DNA of 64,000 bases. Origin: Microplitis mediator (Eukaryota > Arthropoda > Insecta > Hymenoptera > Braconidae). Numbering within the stretch: position 1 is the first letter of the stretch; each line of letters starts with the position of its first letter. The stretch is taken from assembly GCF_029852145.1 (NCBI RefSeq), contig NC_079979.1, positions 8,224,642-8,288,641 of the forward strand, in the 5' to 3' direction. A model generated the notes under the pieces. It did not search any database and was not told the DNA's origin. It saw nothing but the letters and a program-made list of their open reading frames with translations. The position numbers and the translations under genes were made by a program. Shown here in pieces: positions 53,959-64,000 of the stretch.

Positions 53959-55004
53959 TATAGATATAATTTAACATGAAGTATAGCTGGCTACTAGTTT
54001 GGGGCTGGGTACTGGTGCTCTTACCCTATATAAAAATTTTGACCAATATAATTTCAAATTGATTGGATAAATAACACGAAGGATACAATACATGCGAGTA
54101 TAATATCAATGGATCGGAAAGATGTATACATTTCTGTTCTGCTTTTTTCAGTAGCTTGTATTATACATCATCTTTTCTTAAAATTCTCCTGTAGGATCAA
54201 GTGAGAACATCACCAATACACTTCGTTGTACATATACAGAAACATTGGTTGACTTGGGGTTACAATTGCGGTAACAATACCCGATAAAACATTATTTTAT
54301 CTGATTATACGTAAGTATACATGAGTATATATGATTACATGTAAAATGACTGGTCTACAGGTGCTAGAGCAACACTATATTATTTTGTACCATGAACTAC
54401 TATCGTTTTTATCTAAAAATAAAATCAATCTTGATCTATCATTTAAATCTAACAGCAAACTAAAATAATTAACTTATAAAAATTTATAAAATAATATTTT
54501 CTTCTAATTGTGTCCACTGTACCAACAAATTTTAAATCAATGTGTAACCATTTTCTTCGTAAGTTTTTGAACCAGATAAATTCAATTTATTTGATAAACA
54601 AAGTCTTTGTCCTGCCAAAAATAATATAGTTTAGATTGTTTGATATATTATGAAATTAAAAATAAAAGAGATAGTTGCACCACCAATAAATATCGTAAAG
54701 GTTCTTTATTTATGATTTAGAAAGATATATATTTCGTTCTAAATCATAAATAAAGAACCTATATATAGCAAATAATTCAAAAAATATTATTTCTCGGTAA
54801 AGAGTTAACCTTTAACTGTCGTCTAAATTTTTCCGATATTTTATTTAAGATTATTAATTATTTATTTGTTTTTCTTATACTCATTAATCAAATTGATTAT
54901 AAATAGAATTTTTTTTTTTGCAAAATTAACAAATTAACATCAATAAGTTGTTAAGTAAATATTTATTCGTATTGCTATACTCATCCAGTAAATGCATGAA
55001 CCTT
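53959..55004. other. Non-coding AT-rich DNA
   Basis: Contains the hairpin at 54699-54760; otherwise nothing recognised. Confidence 0.4.
54699..54760. repeat. Hairpin with 24-bp perfect stem
   Basis: aggttctttatttatgattt and four further bases (54699-54722) are exactly mirrored at 54737-54760, around a 14-nt loop. It is too short for a usual MITE; a small-RNA precursor or a tiny palindrome are both possible. Confidence 0.75.
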
Positions 55005-55426
55005 CCCGGGAAAAAATGTTCAGGCCTGATCAGACATGAGCAGGCATGAGTCTTCAGGCCTGATCAGACATGAAAAATGACCATGCCTGACCAGGTCTGA
55101 TCAGGCATGTTCAGGTCTGTTCATGCCTGTTCATGCCCATTCTGGTAAAACAATTATATATAAAAAATGGTTCTATATAATTATATATAATTATGCATAA
55201 CTATATACAATTATATATAATTATTTCTATAAAAATGAAAAAAAAAATAAAAAATATGGGAGTGTCTAGGATTCGAACCGTGGACCTTGCGCTTGAAAGT
55301 TCGCCTCGTTACCTGTTGACCTAAGAGATTGAGTTGAAAAATAGGTCTTGTACGAACTTCAAGTACTGAAAGTCTTAAGACTCATTCCTGTTCATGTCTG
55401 ATCAGGTCTGATCCTTTTTTCCCGGG
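55005..55426. mobile_element. 422-bp MITE with CCCGGG ends and a tRNA-like insert
   Basis: cccgggaaaaaa at the left and ttttttcccggg at the right. Inside them aggcctgatcagacatga-type words are repeated in both directions (55019-55140 and 55385-55415). The middle holds AT-rich DNA and a tRNA-like segment. Confidence 0.75.
55256..55332 (-). other. tRNA-like sequence (relic)
   Basis: On the minus strand an A-box-like ttaggtcaacagg is followed, about 40 nt later, by ggttcgaatcc, which fits the B-box consensus. The T-stem has only about three of five pairs and no matching acceptor stem is present, so this is not a functional tRNA. It could be a tRNA-derived piece captured by the MITE. Confidence 0.45.
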
Positions 55427-56150
55427 TTCTATTTAAATAAATATATTAATTTTTATTCATAATACAAATATTTTTAATAAGTACTTGAAAATTTTGATTA
55501 TAATTATTTCTTATAAAATAATTAATAACAATATAATATTTAATTAAATTTACACTTATAAAAATTTTTATTTGTAATTAACCACGAGGCTGCCATAACC
55601 TATACGGCGTCGTCATTGATTTAATTGTATATTAAATTAAGTATTTTTAAATGAATAAAAAATACTCATCAATGAGATTATCATTAATTAAAAGATTTCT
55701 ACATAATGTAAATCTATTTCATGAAGTTGACTTTTGCCGATTCGTTGAGGAAGTCATGGGTCATAATGAAGTCCTGGTTCATGAACTTCACCATCATATA
55801 CATTTTTTTTTATGTACTGCTTATACATTTTCAATAAATACAGTGAAAATAAATTTAAATATTATTTATATTTGAAAACGCAATCGTTATTATTTTTATT
55901 TAAGCTAATAATTGATTGAAAAAATGAAAAAAAAAACAATTGTGCATTTAGGGCTTCGGGTTTTTAGATGTATGCATATTTATTAAATTATTTTTCATAA
56001 ATTATCTGTGAAAAAACTATTATTGATAAATATATATATATATATATATAACAAAATGGTCACCTAAAATAGTTTTAACATTTTCGGATAACAAATTATC
56101 AGCATTAACATGGTAACTTTCATTTACCCCCAGATATTCATAATTCATTC
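55427..56150. other. Non-coding AT-rich DNA
   Basis: The open frame 55651-55875 (MNKKYSSMRLSLIKRFLHNV...) has no recognisable domain; a short (TA)n tract lies at 56028-56050. Confidence 0.4.
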
Positions 56151-56169
56151 CACCATTTTATGATAACTA

Positions 56170-56960
<791 letters not shown>

Positions 56961-57120
56961 TGAAATGTTATTTTTTCCGGATAAATCAAAATACAATGTA
57001 ATAAATGTTTTTGAAATCATACCAACTCTTTCTGATTATAGTCTCTTTCGATTATCATTTAATGTCATCTAACTTGTTTTTTAGTTTAAAACATATCATC
57101 AGCAAAAAATTGAGAAAAAC

Positions 57121-57271
57121 CCCTGATTAAAAAAAATGATTAAAAAGTATTTAAAATGATTTGTTTTTTAATCATTTTAAATACTTTTTAATCCTTCAAA
57201 TCATTTCTAATCCTGTCTCTTATGGACATTTAACGTGTGAAATCATTTTTAATCATTTTTTTTAATCAGGG
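57121..57271. mobile_element. 151-bp MITE, CCCTGATTAAA ends, copy 2
   Basis: Same length and sequence as 51306-51456 except for two positions, A for C near the left end and T for G near the right end. Confidence 0.85.
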
Positions 57272-57639
57272 ACCAGTTTTTAATGTTTCTCTCGGATATT
57301 TCATATATGATTGCTCTGACCTAAGTCCAAACTCACTCAAATCTCGATTTTGATCACTGACATTGATTTCTGCCTCGATAAATTTATTTCATTGAACATA
57401 ATCAAGAATAAAAATTAAAAAACCGCTTCTTCATTAACAATTTTCGATTCTTAACTTGTCAAACTTTAGCAAAAAACGCAACTTCGTAGAGCTTGAAAAG
57501 CTCATATAAAATAATCGCAGGTAATAGCATTTTTGATCTAGAAGAGCTCGCAAATATATTCAGAGTAATGTTTTCAAGCTCCTTGAGGTTGAAAACAGCG
57601 GGAAGTTTTGGGGCTGGCCCGCAGGGTCAACCGACGCCC
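57272..57639. other. Non-coding spacer
   Basis: Nothing recognised; a short GC-rich stretch at 57598-57640 precedes an inverted repeat. Confidence 0.4.
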
Positions 57640-57832
57640 AGATTTTTATATTACGTTATGTTAACATTTTTTAGTAACCTTAACATAACTTTTAAAAGTT
57701 GACTTTCCAAAAAAATCTGTTTGTCGTCATTTTATCAACATTTTGGAATAGGAGAAAGTCACCCGTTCCGAGTCAACTTTCAAAAGTTATCTTAATGTTA
57801 TCAAAAAAATGTTAACAAAACGTAATATGAAA
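57640..57832. repeat. Inverted repeat with 63-bp arms
   Basis: atattacgttatgttaacat and aacttttaaaagttgac (57640-57702) are mirrored by gtcaactttcaaaagtt and atgttaacaaaacgtaatat (57770-57832), with some mismatches. Probably a short MITE. Confidence 0.65.
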
Positions 57833-57864
57833 AAAGGTAGCAAATAGTTATCATAAAATAACTC

Positions 57865-59460
57865 TAATGGCATGTTATGCTTAGCGCAAGTTCACTTGAC
57901 AAAAGTTTCCTTGAACTTTTCGTCAAACGGCTGTCAACTTCGGGCTTTTCCGTTTTTGACGACAATTTGAATAAAACGTGCTCTATAAATTAACGTAAAT
58001 TTAGAACCCGACTTTGAATGCAAATTCACTTCAAAAGTTGTATACTAATTGTCGTCCAAAACGGAAAACCCAAAGTTGACGGAAATTTGACGCAAAATTT
58101 AAGGGAACGAATTGGGTTTTCTTTTTTTCTAAAAAAAAGTTACCTCTGAAGTAAAGAAAAATTAACCGCGAATTTTTCTTTCCAACTTTTGCTGTTAAAT
58201 TGTCGGCAAATTTCGGTAATTTCAATTGTCAAATTACTGTCAATTTCAAGCTGAAGTAGCTATCAGGGAAATTAATAATAAATTCCTATAATTTGCCGTA
58301 TTTACCGTAATTTACCATAAAGTACGGTATTTTGTCGGCAAATTTGCTCTATGTTACGGCCATTTACCGTATGGCAAATTTGCTGTATATTACGGCTGTT
58401 TACCGTCAAGTACTGTTGTATTTTTCGGCGAATTACGGTAAAATAGGAAATTGACCGTTTTTGGCGACATTTTTGCCGTAAGCACTGTATACTTTTTTAT
58501 TTTTACAGTTTTTATAGAGCAATACTTTACTTTACGGTAAAATACTGCAGGCTTGCCTCAATTTTTTACGGTAAATTACCGGTCTTGTATCCAAAAGAAA
58601 AACGAGTTTATATCCGATTGTTTGTAACTGATTTTTAGGCGCCAGGTTCATACAGATAAATAAACAAGTGTCTGCCAAAAAATTTAAATAAACCAACATT
58701 GATCTTCGAATGACCAACAAACAATTGCGATAGAAAAAAATCATATCGGTTAAAAGTACCCTGATAGCCACCTTAACCGTAAGTTAACTTCAAGCTGCAG
58801 CCGTTTTCTGAAGCAAACTTGAAGGAAAATGTTGGAGAGCAAGCAGTTACCTTTCAGTTGACAGTAAATTGTCTGTTACTTGAGTTCAAAATTTGATTAC
58901 AAGTGTTACTGTCAGAGAATGACGTTAAGTTGGTTGAAAGTTTCACTTCAAATTGACGGCTAGTTTTTTTGTCAAATTACCCTGAGCCGCCCTAACCGTA
59001 AGTTAACTACAAGCTACTGCCGTATTCTAAAGGTAACTTAAAGGAATGTGTTGGAGAGCAAGCAGTTACCTTTAAGTTGACAGTAAATTGTCTGTAACTT
59101 GAGTTCAAAATTTGACTCCAAGTGTTACTGTCAGACAATGACATTAAGTTGATGGAAAGTTTCACTTTAAATTGACGGCAAGTTTTTCTGTCGAGTTACA
59201 TTCAAGCGACTGCCGTATTCTGAAGTCAAATTAAAAGAAAAGTATTATTCAGCCAAGGTTTGCCAGAAAATGATCGTTAAGTTAGTTGAAAACGTTTCAC
59301 TGCAGAACTTTCTGAGGAAAGGTGCTGCTATCAGGGTACATTCAGATGACTGCAGTAAATTTGCATCAATTTGCACGCAAGTATTATCCAGCCAAGGCTT
59401 ACCAGAAACTTGTCGTTAAGTTAGCTGTAGATGCTTCACTACAGAACTTTTGCTAAGCAA
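57865..59460. repeat. Second cluster of CCCTGATAGCC-type elements
   Basis: Contains a copy of the 4714-5079 family (ending agctatcaggg at 58267), a stretch with ttaccgtaatttaccataaa-type words (58275-58570) and segments bounded by ccctgatagcca at 58759 and gctatcaggg at 59325. Two adjacent sub-blocks of about 230 bp (58780-58985 and 58990-59215) are similar to each other. Confidence 0.65.
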
Positions 59461-59539
59461 TTATATTGAGAGCGTGACAATACGGACTAATGACCCGAGT
59501 ACATATTTTTAATAATTACTCAAAAAATATCCATATATA

Positions 59540-59795
59540 AGTATAACTGATTACCTATCATTCACCATCAAACGATTTTAAATTGAATTTCATTTAAAAA
59601 AACCGGCATATTTTAAAAATGGGGTGCTGAAAAAAAAAAAAATTAGGTCAATTTTTATTTTTTATTTTATAAATAAATTAATAACCATCAAACAATAAAA
59701 TTAGGCTATCATGAACCATCGAATGACCATCAAACGATTGCAAAAAAAAAATTTGCAATAACTCATTATGGGATGCTAAATGTAAATCGTTACCC
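59540..59795 (-). repeat. Dispersed repeat, copy B
   Basis: Inverse of 37199-37450: tggggtgctga, aattaggtcaatttttattt, accatcaaacgattgca and cattatgggatgctaaatgt. Similarity stops sharply at the outer side of acatttagcatcccat. Confidence 0.75.
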
Positions 59796-60240
59796 GAAAC
59801 AGGTAAGCTGAATTTATGTGAGGGGATTAGTTCGCCTGACGGATTCCAGGGGAATTAAAATACCGGTCACAATATATATCACCTATACAAGTCTCTTATT
59901 TTACAAGCTTCCTATACTCTCAGTATCTCTAAATATTTCTTGTGACCAGGATCGGGTATTCCCCGCCCTGTAGAAGAGCTAGTCACAAAACAGTTGATTT
60001 TATCAACTGAATCTAATCTTGGCTTCCTGGACAGGGGGTCACACCCTGGACTGGGGGTCTCGGTTATACTCCACTTAAAAAACGCCGTACATAAATAGTA
60101 GTTCGCAGAAAAAATATTTTGCTTTAGACGAAACAACAAAATTTATCATGATAAGTTCAAAATTGATTCAACAAACCATCAGAATCTACGATAAAGAGGA
60201 CAAAAAAGTGTAAAAAAATAATGAATTCTTGAGCGTAATT
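59796..60240. other. Non-coding DNA, nothing recognised
   Basis: A slightly GC-richer part (59930-60070) with ggtcacaccctggactgggg; no gene or known repeat seen. Confidence 0.4.
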
Positions 60241-60287
60241 ATTCTGACATTATTGTACCTAGAAAGTGCAATGTAAATTTACAAAAT

Positions 60288-62110
60288 TCATTTCTTAAAT
60301 CCATCACGAGTTTCTGTAGATAAGCAAACAGGAGTTAATGGACAATGAGTGATTTTCCAAGAGTACTTTGTTAACTGCGTTGCAATCAACGGATCCGACA
60401 TTCCTTGAAATATATATTAAGTCCTTGTCAACATTTTAACTGAAATACAACATTACGATGTCATCTGTCAAACTAAATTTTTTCTAAAAAACAAATATCC
60501 CCAATAGTCATAATCCCTTTAACGTTTTAACTAAAAAAAAATTTGAAACACGTGCAGATGACATTTAGTTACAAAAGTTAATATGCTGTTGCTCCTACTA
60601 GCCTCAGAGATACTATTAACAGTTTAAGATTTGAATTTAATAACTTTGAAATTCTTGCCACAAGAAATTGTAATTATGTTCCATCAAATTCATTTTTTGA
60701 ATTCGTCACGCGTTTCTGCAGATACATAGACCGGAGTTCTTGTGAAATAAATGATTTTTCAAATGTAATTTATTCATTGTGTTATGAAAAACGGATCAAA
60801 AATCTCTAGAAATGTATATTCAATCTTTTCCGTCATTTTGATTTACACTCAACATCACAACGTCGTATATCTATTTTTTTTTTTGCGAAAGAGAATATGC
60901 TATGTATAGACATAATGCCTTAAACAATTTAATCACTAGTAATGATTTTACATGAGTGCAGGTGACATTCAATGACAAAGTCTCTATGAAGTTTTCTAAA
61001 TTTGTATTGGATTTGTCATTAACAGTTTAGGTCTTAAATTGATAACTAAAAAATCGTTGACCCAAGAAATTGGAACTTTGTTACGTAAAATTCATTTCTC
61101 GAATTCATCAAGTGTTTTTGCAGTTACGTAGACAGATGTATAGATGTGAAATAAACGATTTTCCAAGTGTTCTTTATTAATTACGTTGTGATCAACGGAT
61201 CCAACATCCCTTGAAAAATATATTAAATCCTTGACGACATTTTAACTGACATATAACATTACAGTGTCATCTATTGAATCTTAATTTTTTCTAAAAAAGA
61301 AATATTCCTTATAAACATAATCCCTTTAACGCTTTGATTTAAAAAGAAATTTTATGTGTATGCAGATGACATTTGGTTAAAAAATTCGATGTGCTGTTGC
61401 TCTTATTAACCTCAGATTTACTATTAACAATTTAAGATTTGAATATAACTTAAAAATTCTTGACACAAGAAATCGTAATTTTGTTCCATTAAATTCATTT
61501 TTAGAATCGATCAAGAAATACAGCCGATACGCAAACAGGAGTTGAGGTGAGATAAATTATTTTTCAAATGCGCTTTACATGTTGCATTGTGATCAACAGA
61601 TCTAACATCCCGTGAAACATATATTAAATCTTTTCCGTCAATTTAATTTACACTCAATATTACAACATCGTATACAAAACTTTTTTTTTTGCGGAAAGAG
61701 AAATGTCTCTTATAGACTAATGCCTTAAACAATTTGTCCCTTAGTAATGAGGGTCATATCATGTCATATGCGAGTGCCGATGACAAAGTTGGTGTGCTGT
61801 TGTTTCTATCAACCTTAGAGTCGTCATTAACCCCTTAAGTCTTGAATTGATAACTCAAAACTTCTTGACCCAAGAAATTCAAATTTTGTTCCATCAAATT
61901 AATTTCTTGAATCCGTCACGAGTTTCTGCAAGCACGCAGACAGGAGTTAATGTGAAACGAATGATTTCTCAAATGGACTTTATTTTTTGCATTGTAATCA
62001 ACCAATTGAACATCCCTTGAAATATACATTCAATCTTTTCTGTCATTTCGATTTACACTCAACATAACAACGTCGTATATCTAACTTTTTTTTTTTTTGC
62101 GGAAAGAAAA
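60288..62110. repeat. Tandem array, period about 403 bp, A-B-A-B-B
   Basis: Unit starts at 60288, 60689, 61091, 61494 and 61899, marked by ttcatttcttgaat-like words and a cg(c/a)gtttctgca block. Units 1 and 3 share tccttg.c.acattttaact and taatccctttaacg; units 2, 4 and 5 share aatcttttc.gtca, tttacactcaa and (in 2 and 4) aatgccttaaacaattt. So two monomer types alternate, then the last repeats the second type. No coding content. Confidence 0.8.
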
Positions 62111-64000
62111 ATATCTCCTAAACTCCTCACCGGATAAGAAATTGCTCAACACGAAAAGACCAGTTAAACCTCAGGGATACTCTAACATAAGGAAAATTTA
62201 CTTTTTATATTTTAAACAATTTTGATGGCTTGAACTATAATTCTAATCCAGTCATGCGTGAATGACTCACTGAATCTAACGATAATAAATTCCTTAACTA
62301 ATTTAGTTTTTTTGAAAGTTTCAATTATTTTATGAATTTTGATATAAGTATATCTATTCGAATTTGATGTACAATAAAATTTTTCTGACAAGACTTTGAT
62401 TCTGGTCGTCATATATTATTATTATGTTCGCTTATTTCTCAGATATTAAATACAGGGTTCTTTTGTCATTCATAAATTGTTTATATATTGTCAGATTGAC
62501 ATTCTTCAGTATCTTTGAGAGCAAAACAATTTTATTCCGAGGATCCTAAGGTAATGGCCATCTTTAATATATTTTAAGTGCATGTTAGTAGGTTTCTAAA
62601 TAGAAATCAGAATATTTTCATAGCTAAAGTTTTCAGTGTATGATATAATTTTCCGTCAACGTAGAGGTTTCAATAAAATCATTTTATTGTTATTGTTTTT
62701 TTGTCTCCATTAGAAAGTTTAATATTAAAGTTATTATTAAAGTTTAATATTCTTCAAAGAGTTCATGAATTGAGATAATAATTCTTCGATTAAAAAAGTC
62801 TCTAACCTATCAATTGATCTGAGGACAATAAAGTCGTGATAGTCAATCAAAACAGCTTATTTCTGAAAAATCTAAAAAACATATTCTCCAATCATGAATC
62901 CGAAATTCTGTAAGGAGAAAAATAATTTTCTGTTATACATTTTTTTTCTTGTTGTAAGCAACTTTCTACTTCGAAGAAGCTTATTTCAGTCTTCCTTAAA
63001 GTTTCTTTTATTTTCCTAAGAAAAATTAAAAATTTTGTACAGGCCGGTTTTTGGGTGAAAAATTTTTCATAAGTTATTTCATTTATTAATTTCTCAATAA
63101 CAGAATAGTAATGTCTACTTTTTTTATAATAACTAAACTAAAGAATAGCTCCATTTATATGAAATAAAAGTTATTTCAATCAATTTGACAACTTCTTTAG
63201 ACAAAAATATACGTTCTCGATAATGTCGAAAATGAATGTACGTGCATCGAAAATACTTTCGTAATAGAATTTCAGTATCATAAAAATATTTCTCAGTAGA
63301 AGCATTTTTAGAAAAAAAAACTGATAAGCGGTTGACCCAGTAGGCAACCCCTAAGACTTCCTACTATTTTCGAGCTTAAAGCGCTTAAAAATTTACCCAT
63401 TTATGCATTCTTGAGCGTATCAAGCTGGAAAGTTTGAGAATTTCTTGCGATCGAAGTTTTTAGAATTTTTAAAGCTAGAAAATGTAAATTTGATCTATCT
63501 TTTTTTAATATATAAACAATTTGTTCCATCTTTTTGATATATAAACAACTTAATACTATATATATTATACCACGCGAAGCAGGCGGGAGGCAAATAGTTC
63601 AAATGTAAATCGAAAATTATTTTATAATTTATTGCGTACAAAATCGTTTAAATGAATTATTGCGAATCAATTGTTCCCAGATCACAGGTCTTGCCATACA
63701 TAAAAAATATTATTATCATTTAGAATGTTCAATTATTTATTATTTATTACTGATCATGTATACATCGTTAGATTCATAATCTTCTATTATTTATCAAGAT
63801 AATTCCAATTTTTCTCAAAAATCATCATTTTAATTGCAACATCGGAATCGAAGACACGCTATCATATTCATTAACTCCATTTCTATATCATTTCTATGAT
63901 TGGTGAATACTATTTTTTACTAACATGTTACGGGAGTTGCTCTAAAAAAAGCAATAGTCCTTAAGAAAGCTTGGAGTAATTAGTTTAAAATGAACATTTA
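62111..64000. other. Non-coding AT-rich DNA, nothing recognised
   Basis: No repeat partner, TIR or protein motif seen. The minus-strand frame 62212-62412 has no recognisable content. Confidence 0.5.

Noticed and set aside
55651..55875. 74-residue His-rich frame as a small gene
   Set aside because: No homologous domain, no supporting neighbours, in AT-rich DNA where such frames occur by chance.

Overview
The window is AT-rich eukaryotic DNA, almost certainly from an insect, and it is built nearly entirely of nested transposable elements. The evidence for a eukaryote is a Helitron, a Ty3/gypsy LTR retrotransposon, a Penelope-like element, two non-LTR retrotransposon remnants, many terminal-inverted-repeat (TIR) MITEs, a spliced intron of 76 nt and long microsatellites. 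A parasitoid wasp (Hymenoptera) would fit the mix, but that is inference. The only host-like gene is a broken BTB/POZ (speckle-type) fragment at 25.6-26.3 kb.

Layout. 0.6-4.7 kb: palindromic foldback elements, the largest about 2 kb with 1-kb arms and mariner-like ends next to TA. 4.7-7.3 kb: a tiled cluster of short elements ending in CCCTRATAGC-type termini. 7.7-23.8 kb: a decayed Helitron (HUH Rep plus Pif1-type helicase) split by a 10.84-kb gypsy element at 9525-20364. The gypsy element has 900-bp LTRs differing at 2 positions, a gag with one internal stop, a canonical A-AAA-AAC minus-1 slip site, an intact pol, and a zinc-knuckle third ORF where env would sit. 26.8-30.5 kb: a 3.7-kb foldback element. 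30.85-33.67 kb: a Penelope-like element (RT plus GIY-YIG) with inverted flanking copies and a 15-bp target duplication. 34.5-37.2 kb: GC-richer non-coding DNA, possibly LTR or leader sequence. 37.5-38.4 kb: a MITE inside another element. 38.7-39.4 kb: a minus-strand 5'-truncated LINE tail.

41.2-49.55 kb is the most unusual part. A DDE-type transposase gene (two in-frame stops) is followed directly by a gene for two tandem ubiquitin-specific-protease (USP)-like domains. The first domain keeps the Cys box, His box and downstream Asp. In the second, Cys is replaced by Ser and His by Tyr, so it looks like a pseudoprotease. The first domain is split by a 3.7-kb TA-flanked element that itself carries a LINE with an intact RT motif; the second is split by a 173-bp MITE. 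Removing either insertion with one 2-bp duplication brings the flanking protein back into frame, so the original gene structure can be read.

49.5-60 kb: more MITEs, a 1-kb foldback element, a hairpin with 24-bp perfect stem, a tRNA-like segment inside a CCCGGG-ended MITE, and a (GT)76 tract. 60.2-62.1 kb: a tandem array with a 403-bp period in an A-B-A-B-B order. 62.1-64 kb: nothing recognised.
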